Source of the DNA: Helicoverpa zea
Lineage: Eukaryota > Arthropoda > Insecta > Lepidoptera > Noctuidae
Direction of reading: 5' to 3'
NCBI RefSeq assembly: GCF_022581195.2
Contig: NC_061482.1
Location: forward strand, 11,160,001-11,224,000
Length of the DNA stretch: 64,000 nt
In this document: one piece after another, positions 48,401 through 59,466 of the stretch
How the letters are laid out: every line of letters starts with the position of its first letter
Position numbering within the stretch: the stretch's first letter is position 1
Notes under the pieces: model-generated
What the model saw: only the letters and a program-made list of their open reading frames with translations
Databases searched by the model: none
Told to the model about the DNA's origin: nothing
Translations under genes and position numbers: made by a program

Positions 48401-48493
48401 CCAGTGGTTTTACCCACATCCCGTGGGAACTGTAAGATTTTTTTCGGACCAGTAGTTTCTGAGATTAGCGTTTTCAAGCAAACAAACAAACCC
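48401..48493 (+). mobile_element. retroposon tail (CAAACAAACAAAC family)
   Basis: ACCCACATCCCGTGGGAACT, then a gap, ACCAGTAGTTTCTGAGATTA and finally CAAGCAAACAAACAAAC. The CCCGTGGGAACT block and the AAACAAAC terminus mark a very common lepidopteran retroposon tail; this copy has lost its middle. Confidence 0.65.
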
Positions 48494-48891
48494 TTTGTTT
48501 TAATTTGGTTTTTTTTTTTGGTAAATTAAAAACAGAAACTTCAGTCGTACCTAATTCCAAGTAGCACGTAGAAAATAAAGTGTAGGTACTTTTTAATAGT
48601 ATGTAACATGAGACATTCTACTATTCTCTCTTAAAAAATAAACATTATTATTCAAATTAATAAAAAAATATGTCCGGCACATTATACCTAATTCGCAATA
48701 ACCAAAGTACCTAAATCAAAAATATAATAATTCCGTGCGTATCTCGCAGTCATTAGGCAAAAATGACGTAAGCCGGGCGCAGGTAAGTGACCGCGCGAGA
48801 TAAATCATAGAACAATTAGACGCTCGTTAGGCTGCACGTGACGTTTCACTTACTGATTAGCTGAACACGTCACGGGTAATATGAAGAGTTC
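48494..48891. other. AT-rich non-coding stretch
   Basis: Nothing recognised. Confidence 0.5.
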
Positions 48892-48907
48892 GTTTTTGCT
48901 AACCCCT

Positions 48908-49115
48908 GTCATTGAACATCCTTGGCAGTCGTTACGGGTAGTCAGAAGCCAGTAAGTCTGACACCAGTCTAACCAAGGGGTATCGGGTTGCCCGGGTAAC
49001 TGGGTTGAGGAGGTCAGATAGGCAGTCGCTTCTCGTAAAGCACTGGTACTCAGCTGAATCCGGTTAGACTGGAAGCCGACCCCAACATAGTTTGGGAAAA
49101 GGCTCGGAGGATGAT
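48908..49115 (+). mobile_element. 208-bp retroposed repeat with 16-bp target duplication
   Basis: It starts GTCATTGAACATCCTTGGC and ends GGCTCGGAGGATGAT. GTTTTTGCTAACCCCT occurs immediately before (48892-48907) and directly after, counting its first G at 49116 (49116-49131). The copy contains GTCAGAAGCCAGTAAGTCTG, GTTGCCCGGGTAACTGGG and TTAGACTGGAAGCCGACCCC, matching a dispersed lepidopteran repeat that I recognise. The long direct duplication and GATGAT 3' end show insertion by target-primed reverse transcription, as a SINE or a strongly 5'-truncated LINE. A degenerate copy in opposite orientation is at 4.2 kb. Confidence 0.85.
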
Positions 49116-49189
49116 GTTTTTGCTAACCCCTCCGGTCATCTGTGGGGTTATATCTACCTATATATGTGTATGTTGTACAGGCATAGGAG

Positions 49190-49347
49190 TGCCTATTGGT
49201 TAGTGGCTGTTCCACTCGAGTCCCGTGGAGACTGTATCCCGCATCTGGATAAAATATAGCCTATGTTACTCGGCGATAGTCTAGCTTCACAACCGTGAAA
49301 GAATTTTTAGAAAGATTTAGTAGTTTCGTAGCCAAAAAAACAAACAG
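49190..49347 (+). mobile_element. retroposon tail (CAAACAAACAAAC family)
   Basis: Ordered blocks GAGTCCCGTGGAGACTG, GGATAAAATATAGCCTATGT, TACTCGGCGATAG, GTGAAAGAATTTTTAGAAAG, TTTAGTAGTTTCG and AAAAAAACAAACAG. Same family and orientation as those at 48.4 and 55.1 kb. Confidence 0.75.
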
Positions 49348-51630
49348 AAAACGTTTTTTTTAATGATGTTTGTTATAACAAAATAGATTTCGACCTTTCG
49401 TCAATAACCTACACAAAAGTGTATCAATAGGCATTAAAGATAAATAAAGTTTGATAAACAGAAGACTGAATAGAAGATATTTTTTCTTAGTCTATTTTTA
49501 TATTTATGAGACAAAACAACTGTAGGCATTTGTTCAATGAGTGTTTTGACACACTATTATAATAATAACCGCCCTGATCTTTTAACAACTTTAATGGCAA
49601 TATTTTTTATTCACACTCTGCGACATAACACATGCTACAATAAAACTTGTATTTTAAGCTCTGCATCTAAATAAAGCCCCATACTTGTACCATGTTCATT
49701 ACCGTGCACAATAAATATCACATTCCGCCGTCAAGTTAAACTGATCTTGAAAACTTCACGAGTGTGATATGTTCGCCAATAGCCGTTTTAAGTCGCATAG
49801 TTTAACGAGGGGACGAGGGCCAAGGGCTTAAGGAATGTCACCATAGGAGGTGGGTGAGACACTCAAAATTACTTGCTTCTAAACAACGGACGGACGTAAT
49901 TTGTGAGTTACTCGGACACTTCGGACTCCGGCCATCGGAAGAATGTGCACAGTTAACGCGGTATGTCAAACCCTTCGAGCATTTTAATTTTCAAAAAGTA
50001 CCGCTACGTTCAGTTATTTTGGGCCATTAGAGAGATTTACTTTATTAATAAAGTGGACATTGGTACGAGCCGTCATGTGGAAGTGAAAAGTTTAAAGAAA
50101 ATGTTCTTAAATAATTTCTTTTTGTTTTTACTCGCCAGCCGGGAAGGGTTATGTTTTTATTTCTATGCTTTTATTACAAAGTCATGAAATAAATATTATT
50201 GCATATATGACTTCGTACATCACCTAACTCGTGAAAAAAATACAAAATATTCAACCCTAAGCTTCATACGGCCTGAAAATATGCGCCTAAGAGTTTTTAG
50301 TCGATCAATCTTGTAGCGGTCACTAAAATACCACTTATTGGCGTGTAGCCATGCTTGCTCCTGCCAAAGCGCATATTATATCCGGAGATTATCCGACGCA
50401 ACCTAAATCTGCATAGAAATTGATATCTTTCTTGAATGTTTACAAACTTATCTTGATTTCTATAAACTGAGCATAAATAAACTTTCCACATTTTCAAATA
50501 TAAATTGAAAGTCGGCAACGAGGTGCAACACGAACCAGGCAGGAAAAACCAGGAGTGTTATAGTAAGAAAACATTTTCTATCAACGTCGGGGATAAAAGT
50601 AAAAACAGTACAGGTCAGGTTACGCTGGCGGGGGTGCGCGGGGGGAGGGGACTCATTTCACGCCTCTTGAGCGCGCATCAAACCAATATTAGGTTTATTA
50701 GATAGATGGGGCATCGTGAAAAGCGATTTTTCATTTTTTGCCATTCATTATTATCGGCTCTTATACAGGTTTTCAAATAAAACGATTTAAGTAAATTAGA
50801 TTTCATTGAACTGTACCTTTGTATTTCGAACAATTTAACGTTGTTAGAAAGTTTTCAGAGCGTGAAATTTAGTTCTGGGAACGGTGTTTGGGTACGCTAA
50901 AAATATTCCATTTTAATTACGTGGGTAATGGTATAGACAACTTTATGTGTCTGACAGTAAAATTTTATCGGTACTTTTACTAGGTACTTGCACAAAGTAC
51001 TCGTAGTACAGATAATTATAAAAAGTGCTGCTCTTACCACTATGTTAGTTTTGTTAACACTTATATAAAATATCTCGTTATTATTTGGTTGATAAAAATA
51101 CTTTTTAAGTGTCGTTGTGACTCACTTAAGTACTTTAAACGATTTTACTGCACTTATAATTTATAATTCAGCTGGCTATCACGACAATTTGGTAAAGTTA
51201 TTTAATCAACTCATTTCATATCAAACCAAAGAATATTCAATATTCTATCACAAATATCTACAAACGTGCCTAACAGAATTGTGGGTATATGCCAAATTTA
51301 TGCGTCGCAGAGTTTAACAAGGAAAATATTATTTGAAGTCTTCTCCATTGTGTTATATGATGAGGCACAATTGGCTCGATGCCATAGAGAAATAGGAACT
51401 CCTTTACCAAAAATAGCCATCGTTATAACAGTTACCTGATAGTAACTATGTCAAACTCTGAAATACAAGTGTAAAATTGTTGAAAATAATTGTCACCAAA
51501 CTAAATAAAACAAGACAATAAAAATAAATTTAACAAAGAAACTCCTATTTTATATTATGTTCCTTTTTGTAATGCTAGAAATCTTTTACTACAATCAAGC
51601 ACAAACTGGAACCAATATCGCGATACAACC
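49348..51630. other. non-coding stretch
   Basis: No gene supported. A G-rich patch (GCGCGGGGGGAGGGG) lies near 50636. Frames of 66-74 codons have no motifs. Confidence 0.45.
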
Positions 51631-51632
51631 TA

Positions 51633-51692
51633 GAAACCGTAGTACGTGCTACGAAATTTCGTAGCACACGCTACGAAATATTGCTACGGTTC
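51633..51692. repeat. nested palindrome (CGTAGCAC fold-back)
   Basis: GTGCTACGAAA and its exact reverse complement abut at 51646-51667, giving a 22-bp perfect palindrome. Outer arms GAAACCGTAG and CTACGGTTCC also pair, and a further CTACGAAAT copy follows. Similar CGTAGC-rich fold-backs are familiar dispersed sequences in moths. Confidence 0.75.
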
Positions 51693-53124
51693 CGATTGAA
51701 CAGTGTAGCCGCGATTACAATATTTTTATACAAAAAACTTTCAATGCTATTAAAGAAACTGTTTTAAAGGAAATGTTTTTTTAATGTCTCGACTGTTATT
51801 TAAGTAGTAAGTTTATTTTGTTTGGCAGCTAAAAACTGTTTAATTCAATTGTGATTCCTGCTTTCAATCCACTTTGGGAGCAACACTATTTTAATAAATT
51901 CAAGTGCTATTTTCCAGAATACATCTTTACGTAAAATATATTCCTCTGAGTGAGGTTATATCTTAACATGGAGTGAAGGGTTCTTGTTTCTGACATGATT
52001 TTTATGTTTTTTTTTTTAGGATAACAGCGGCAACGTTGGGCAACTGGCGTGAAATAAGGTTTCAGCCTTTTTCACGCTTTATTCTCGGTTTCTAACATGA
52101 TGTAGTGAGCAGAATTATGGCATGTTGTTTTACATACATGTCAGCTCATGTCAACTTATGACCACGAGTGCGAGTTCTTGAATAAATGCTCAATAACAGT
52201 GTGTGAGTGGAACTTCTTTTGTATGTTTGTCTTTGCAGTAAAACGTACTGAAACATTACTCGCTTATACGCAATAAAATTATGCAAACTAAACAATTGAA
52301 ACACATAACACAATAGTCCACTCAAACAAAACGTGAACAAACACACATAGAAATCAAACTAGTGTGGAAAAACATTAAAGAAAAAAGTTTGTGGGTACTA
52401 GTCGGCTACAACCGCTTCAAACTGGTTCAACAAAGAGCTGAAATTAAATTTACGTGGCGCAAAGAAAAAACTAGTTACAAGAGGAAATTGCCGGAGACAG
52501 TGACAAATTGTTCCCGCAAGAGGACGGTGTTGCTATCCCTTTCATGTCCATGTAACCGCATATCTGGCGTCCCTCTTTCTCTGTATGAGCATGCGGTGCT
52601 ATAACATGAATGTACCGGAATAATTGTGGCCTTTTTTGGTAAACAACGGGACACAAACGCTGCCTTAGCATCCGATTTTAAACTGCAATTTTGCAAAGCA
52701 CCCGCGATTTTAACGACCTGCAATAAACATGTATGTGAACAACGGCTATAATTATACGAAACAAAAAGTTTGTTTAAAAACTGTTTCGCTATTTTGACTG
52801 TCACACGACAAGGCTAGTAAAGTGATGAGAAAATAACTATATTTAATTACGGCTTAATTTGTTTTGGTTATAAAACTTTCTTTCCTAAACTTTTTGAAAG
52901 TTTATTTTTCTAGAAAAAAAAAAAACACAATAATGACCAAAAAATTTAATGGAAAATTCTAGACAATATAGATTGTAAGCAATTGTACTATTTCAGTAGA
53001 TGAGTCCCATTGTATAAAGAAATAAATACAAATTCTATATACAAATTATATACAAATTCGCATTTAAGAAGATGTCAAATAGGCTTGTCTGAACGTGTCT
53101 CAAGCAAACAATATTACGCACTAC
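51693..53124. other. AT-rich non-coding stretch
   Basis: A T-rich acceptor-like tract ends at 52018-52019 but leads to no convincing exon. The 109-codon minus frame at 52475-52804 has no motif. Confidence 0.45.
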
Positions 53125-53419
53125 CATGACCATGGAGAACAAAATAACTAGCGGAGATGTCAGAATGCCAAATCTCCTAAGAAAATAGCTCTCTAAAATG
53201 CGGGTATTGAACGAACCAAGAAGCTCCGCCATTTTCAAAGTAAAATCACCAATCAATCAAGACCAATCTTTAACAGATTGGTTTTAAGTTGTTAAGGAAC
53301 CCAAATGCTCCGTTAGTTCAAGAAAGTCATCACGCCTGCCGTACTCTTTTTTGACCTACAAGAAGGCGCCTGACCTACCTTTTAACATCTCCGCTATCTT
53401 TCCTTACTCCGTGACCATG
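53125..53419. mobile_element. MITE-like element, family A, copy 2
   Basis: The left end CATGACCATGGAG, then TAGCGGAGATGTCAGAATGC and CAAATCTCCTAAG, matches 6481-6535. The right end GGCGCCTGACCTACC, then CATCTCCGCTATCTTTCCTT and ACTCCGTGACCATG, matches 6841-6896. The two ends form an imperfect inverted repeat. An internal CCAATCT-TTAAC-AGATTGG hairpin is present. It is non-coding, and ACGCA occurs close to both ends as a possible target duplication. Confidence 0.7.
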
Positions 53420-53733
53420 ACGCATTTGTTTGTCTATCTATGCGTTTTTGCGTCTGTCGGACACACGCAGAGTTTTCAGTACAAACTGTAAAAACAAGTA
53501 TGCTGTCATTCATATGAATGCGTGAATAGCTTGCTAAAAGGTTTTCTAATACCCTGAATACACGGGGTTTGACGATTGTTTATGCGTCATATGGCGAGTT
53601 TTACAATTCCATCTTTTAATACACTGCTCTATAAAACACATAAAGAATATCGTCTTTTCGATCTAAAACCTATTGTAGTACAGAATAAAAATGGGAAGTA
53701 ATACAGAAATTCCCGGGACATTAAGAGACCCCT

Positions 53734-53868
53734 CACACTACAGACTAAACTGTCGGCCGATACTTTGACCTACTAATTGTTTGACAGCTTAATTTGAAGG
53801 TAATCGTGGACTTCTCTTAACTATTCACTACCATTTAGCTGAGCCTGATCAAACTATCGACCGACTAT
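53734..53868. mobile_element. MITE family B, copy 2, right end lost
   Basis: The left end is CACACTACAGACTAAACTGT, then CGGCCGATAC. The right side has GATCAAACTATCGACCGACT but lacks the outer AGTTTGCAGTGTG expected from the 40.25-kb copy. It is therefore a diverged, end-truncated copy. Confidence 0.6.
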
Positions 53869-55059
53869 ATTTATTTCCGCTTTTATATAACAATACGAAT
53901 CTGCTTACAAATCGAAGCACACCTACATTGCAACGGAAACCAAGTCGTTGAAACCGTATCAAAATTCTATAGAATCATTTCAGTAATAGGATCAGCTTCA
54001 AAAGTACCTCAGATCGAAGTCAGCTTGATTTTTATTATTTTTCACAAAAGTAACAAAGGAACTGCTCAAAGGAGCACTTTCTAGCTACTTCTTAGACTAG
54101 GTGAGCTCTACGACTTTACACGTCTTATACCTACCAGCCACCAACTATTTTGGTCTTTATACTCCAACCCTTACTATTATACCATAACATTAAAAAGTTC
54201 GTGGTCGTTTCATACTGCAATGCTTTCACACTAGAGGATTTTTGTAGCTCGCATATACAACATGTAACTTAATTAACGCACATCCTGAAATTAGTTTGTT
54301 CAGAATCGTTTACTGAATCGATTTATATCATTTTTAATATAGGTAATTATTTATCCCAAAAATAATTAAAACAACGGAAATTATTGTCATATTAACCCTG
54401 TACAGTCAAAACAAATTCAAATAGACCGTAACTCAAAGTAATAAGACTTCGTGTATTGTCGGCTTTTTCCGTAGTTTCGTTATGTTGTGTCGAGTCGAGC
54501 GGCGCGCGGCGCGATATTTGCGTGCGTAGTAGTATGACCAAAAAGTTCTCCAAGATTTGGTATGACTAATTTAGTAAATAACAATGCATATACATGTTAA
54601 ATTAAGAATTCAGTGTATGTATTATGATTACAACATAATATTCTAATTGGGGTGTTTGAGGGTGTGCGTTAATTACTTTACATGTTGTATACGCGACTCA
54701 TTCCGACATGCTTGGTTTTTCTACACTTATAAAACCCGAGCGGGAAAAGTACCAGTGTTAAAACGATGTAAGGCTTTGATAGCTTCAAAGGTTCACACAA
54801 CTTCATACAAGCAAAGAGTAACTCCTGAGTTTTATATGTTATACGAAGACGTATTCCAACAGCCGGTCGGAATCGAAATGGAAATCGGGCTGTTGTTAAT
54901 TGCCACGTTGCAACAGATTGCCCTTCTATGCCAGTAGAACTATAGCCGACGTCAGTTGCCCCCGAAAGCCTTACATAACGTGACATCGTAACTACTGCCT
55001 CACTGACCTCTCTGTGACGTAGACGCGAATATCACATTTTATTGCATACTGTAGCTATT
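53869..55059. other. non-coding stretch with a CpG-rich patch
   Basis: GTCGAGTCGAGCGGCGCGCG at about 54488-54512 is a short CpG-rich patch in AT-rich DNA. Opposed 96- and 102-codon frames at 54647-54986 are shadows of each other. Confidence 0.4.
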
Positions 55060-55257
55060 TTCCCGCGGCTGCGCCAGCGTCTTGGTGAAAATTCTTCTCG
55101 TACCTGGATAAAGTATATTCTATGATACTATATGTTACTCAGTAATAATGTATCTTTCTAACAGTGAAAGAATTTTTCTAATCGGTTCAGTAGTTTTGGA
55201 GCAATCAGGTTACAAACAAACAACCATATTTTTATTATTATTCTCATATTAGTGAAG
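55060..55257 (+). mobile_element. retroposon tail (CAAACAAACAAAC family)
   Basis: CCCGCGGCTGCGCCAGCG, CTGGATAAAGTATATTCTAT, ATGTTACTCAGTAATAATGT, CAGTGAAAGAATTTTTCTAA, TCGGTTCAGTAGTTTTGGAG and ACAAACAAACAACC occur in the family order. The most complete copy of the set in this window. Confidence 0.75.
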
Positions 55258-56110
55258 ATTTCAAAGAAGCGTCCCATTTATGTACCTACTAGTCTTTGTG
55301 GTGTTCTTAAGCTTATCGTCACTAAGCATCTTTAGACATTAAAATGTTTGATAGAATAGAAATTTCTCAGAAGCATATTTGCCTAAATGTTGTAAAGCCG
55401 TTGATTTCTTTTGAAGTGGGCTAAATAACTAAAGAATGGAAGTGTGTGGGTGCTTTGTAGGTTAGGCAAGGACAAAGTTATAGAAAAATATATTTCAGTG
55501 ACCTAATTACGGGTAAAGAAACATTCTGTAGTATTTTCCACATGTTTATGTATCAGGATTTATCTTAACACCAACGCCATCCAAAATCATTTAGTAGGTA
55601 ATGATGGCATGAAAAAAAGCTCAAATATCCCAACACGTGTATAGCCATTTACAAGCTTCAGCTAGTGTTTTTGCCTGCGTCTGCTTCTGCGAACTACTTT
55701 GCGCACGCGGTTAAAAATTACTCTAAAAGTTTCATCAGTAAATGGGTTATCTAAAACGGGAAAAATTGCTCAATAGCGCCTTCATAGAAACTCTTCAGCT
55801 TTACTTAAGATGTAGGTATAAATTGAACTATACTACACTAATATGCTACTGTACAGCTAACCTAATTACCTATAACAGTAAATACGTCAGTTAGCTTCAT
55901 AGCAGCCGCCTGTAATTATAGAACAATCGCTTGTAACGCGGTAACTGTATCCAGAGACGCGGAAATGTCGCCAATGGAGCGAGACGAACTTATGAGCAGC
56001 ACAAGGATGTTATATCCAAGGATGTGATGCTATCAAATTAGTATGTTAGTTGATTGCCGCGGTTTCGTCTGTTTACAGCGGTAATTAATTCAGATATTCG
56101 ATTATATTTC
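55258..56110. other. AT-rich non-coding stretch
   Basis: Nothing recognised. Confidence 0.5.
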
Positions 56111-56114
56111 AAAC

Positions 56115-56272
56115 TGGCTCCCGCTAGCAGCTTCGCCCGAGTGGCGTGTTGATAAGAAGTAGGTAGCCTATGTGTTATCTCTTATCTACATACCAAATTT
56201 CAACCAAATCGGTCAAGCCGTTTTTGCGTGAAAGAATAACAAACATACCTTCATCCATACATTCTCACATAA
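56115..56272 (+). mobile_element. retroposon tail, related variant
   Basis: AGCAGCTTCGCCCGAGTGG, GTAGCCTATGTGTTATCTC, ACATACCAAATTTCAACCAA, ATCGGTCAAGCCGTTTTTGC, GTGAAAGAATAACAAACATA. This is the GTAGCCTATGTG / GCGTGAAAGAGTAACAAAC variant common in Lepidoptera, in the same orientation as neighbouring copies. Confidence 0.7.
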
Positions 56273-59200
56273 TTTCAGTACAAAACCAAAATGTAGATTC
56301 CATTCGGCGTCTATTCATTTTTAGCAACACTTCACTATTTACTTGCAACTTTCATAAGTCTCACAAAACTCGCACCTACTTATCTGATTACTGCGTTTCA
56401 CGACAAATTAAACAAAAAATTTGTTCGTTCAATGAAAGACGAATAAAAATCCAAAACAAAAGAATACCTACAATAAGAATATAAAATCAATGGAAAGTCC
56501 AGACAAGTTAGAATGTCGCTCCGTTTTTCTAACTTTGAAAATACTCTTGGGTAAAAAGGAAACTCGAACAAGTTCATTTTCTTTGGATTTGACCCTGATG
56601 AAGGGATTTCCAAAACGATTTTCATATCGTATCTGTATAATATAAACAAACTTGTTTGGCACTGAATATGTGTAAGTTATCTTTTTGGTAAAGCTGTAAA
56701 ATAATTTTAGAGGTACTTTATAGTGTGCGTTATATTTTTTTCTAAAGTCAGCCTTATACGAATGAACTATAAAACAGTGAAATCATTTTTATAATCGAAC
56801 CAGCATTTTCTAAGATTGACGCGCTAAAGTAAACAAAATCTTCAGTTTCATAATATTAGGATAGAAGTATATATTGACAGGCTAATTGCGGGATCCAATC
56901 TTTCATCTTCTGCTTATTGCATCAACAGAGCTTTAAATTTTCCACATTTCAACCGAAAACTCTTTCTCATTTCACTGTTTCAACTGTTCTTATGATCTTC
57001 ATTTCCGTTGGCACATATTACGGGTAGCGCAATTCACGTCAACAACGCCACGATTCACTTTCATAAAAATATATCCTAATAGAATAACTTAAACTTTAAA
57101 ATATTCAAAAAAAATACGTTTTAAAAGATTCTGATATAAGTTGTTTGATATATTTTATAGTTTTAAAATTAAGACAACCAACTTTAAAAATCCTTCTCTT
57201 TTTGTTTTGTTCACGAAAATTTTCCATACTCAAATAAAAACACACTTCTCTGATCATACTAAATTAATTTACCTAATTAAAAACAAAATAAAAATCCACA
57301 CTTATCTTCTCATCCAAACCCAGCAAATTCTCTCCTTACAAAGTCATATACACATAAAGATATTAGCAACATAATTCAACATTAACAGTTACAATTAAGT
57401 TTAATTTCACACCGTCGACTGACGGAAGGCGTAAACAAAACAATAACAGCCCTAGTGAGGGGTAGTTACGATTCTCTTTCAAAGTTCCTGTCTCCGGCTT
57501 TATGTTACTCGACTCTTTGACGATGAATTGCACCGAACTTTGTATGTTTAAGTGCTATTTCTGTAATGGACACTTTGGCACGGTATTCGTTAATTCGTTT
57601 TATTATTGCACCTTTTTACTGGGCGGATTCATTTAGGTACATTGCATTTTCAGAATAGTTGTATGTGAAATGGTATCTTGATCTTACTGTCTTACAGCGC
57701 TTTAGCAATTGACTGACACCACAAGCCAGAGGCAGAGTTTTTTTAAAAGCACCTTAAAGCATTGGAACCTCGACAAAGATCAGCTTCAACTACCGCACAC
57801 ATCCAGCATCAGCACAATTTTTTTTTACCATCAGCATTTTTATGTACCATCAGCCAAAAAAATATATATATATATGTATAAAAAGCTCTTCTCTTCTCAA
57901 AGTATAATAACCAGGTGCAGTACAGGCTCACGACACACTGGTGTTTGCCAAGACAGGGTAATGAACCCTAGGCAAGTCTGTCAGAGCAGCACTCGGTGCC
58001 ACATCATTAATTTCCACCTAATGTCTGAAACGCCGAGGCGACGGAACGTACGTACCACATTTTGTGTTCACATACATTCTTGTAAATTACTAGATGTGTC
58101 TTGTGGTCGTTACTCATAAAGTGTAAAGAAATCGTCGTATGATAGGTCTGGGTTAGTAGCATAGATATTTTTGACTTTTATTATTATTTTTTTTATATAA
58201 CAGTTAATGGGTCTGATGGTTCTGAACATACCTTGTTTTTTCTAACTCGAAACTTGCCACAGATAAAACCAGAATAATCCGGTTTCGAAAATCGAATCGA
58301 AGAACGTAATTGTAAATTCCACCCCAGAAACAAGACAATACTGAAACCATTACCTTTCTGTGACAATTCAAAAGGATAATCAAACGATTGATCGAAGAGT
58401 CCTTTGTTCGTGACGTATTTAACCCAGACCTAAACGCTGGAGGCGATTAAAACACACAAACGGTAGCGTTTCCATTATCTGTACATGCGTGGTAACAAAG
58501 CTACAGACTCCGTTTGTTTCACACGTTAAACAACTAACCACGTTTCGAGGCTGTTTCGGGGTTCCAAACACTGTCTCTTAATTTATCTATAAGCTGCCTA
58601 ACATGCTAAGAATATCAGCTTGTTCTTAATTGTTTGACGGTGTCGATTGCATCCTATGAACAATTTTTCTCATTAGTGCCTACAAAAAAAAATATAATTT
58701 TAGTATCAATTTCAAAATAAATTAAAATGTTTAACTAATTAATAATTCTATTATTTTGTTAATAGCCGATCAGGTCAGTTTAATACGTATAAGTAGTATT
58801 TAAGCATTATATTCTACAAAATATGAAGCTGTCCACAAAATTAATAATTAATTGTGCCAAAATTTAATATAATATCCTTGTTTAATATTGAAGTACATAA
58901 AGCATATTGAGTTTAAATTAAATTAACTAGTCGACCCATTAAACATTAATAAAGATTAAATTGTACAAAAACCTTTCAGCTGAAATGACGATCAATGGAA
59001 ATTACCAAAATACCACTCTTAACGCAATTATCGCGCATCACCGATACATGTTACTATAAAACTGTGGTTTTCGCGATAATGGCTAAAACCCATGAAACAA
59101 ACCACTCAGCATTATGTAGAGTACATGGTCCAGCCCTTTCAAAGAATGACACAATTAACATTATACCTACAGCATTTAAGCGAGTCATCGACATAAAATA

Positions 59201-59399
59201 CTAATACGCCTATTTATGAATCTCATATATGTATTTGAACCTTTCTAACTATATAAGTACTAAGCATACTTTGAACACCAATGACTGAGTACGTAAAGTG
59301 AAGGAAAACATCTACAGGAAACCTGGACATTAAAGTATGACATCGCATATATGCCTTGAGCAAACGTGGTGATTAACATAAATCTTCTCCTAATCCTTG
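56273..59399. other. AT-rich non-coding stretch
   Basis: An AT dinucleotide run lies at about 57862-57875. The longest open frame in the window (57709-58119, 136 codons) begins at a TTG, runs through low-complexity Tyr/Phe/Ile codons and the AT run, and shows no motif, so it is not called. Confidence 0.45.
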
Positions 59400-59466
59400 T
59401 CTGCATAAGAAGAGGCCGCAGCCTTGCAGTCAGTGGGGCAATAAAACGGCTAACGATGATTACGTA
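59400..59466 (+). mobile_element. RTE-type LINE 3' tail fragment
   Basis: AAGAAGAGGCCGCAGCCTTG, CAGTCAGTGGGGCAATAAAA, CGGCTAACGATGATTACG is a diverged form of the RTE tail that normally reads GAGGCCTTTGCCCAGCAGTG, GGAC, then GGCTGATGATG. Same tail class as 3942-4038 but on the plus strand. Confidence 0.65.

Noticed and set aside
52005..52105. T-rich acceptor and downstream frame as a possible third exon of the secreted-protein gene
   Set aside because: The strongest AG leads straight to a stop in the required phase; the alternative AG gives a short segment without module features.
57709..58119. Longest open frame (136 codons)
   Set aside because: Starts at TTG, crosses an AT microsatellite, and has no domain, repeat or splice support.
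58180..58290. T-rich acceptor ending at 58204 as a possible later exon
   Set aside because: Only about 24 codons before a stop and no resemblance to the module.
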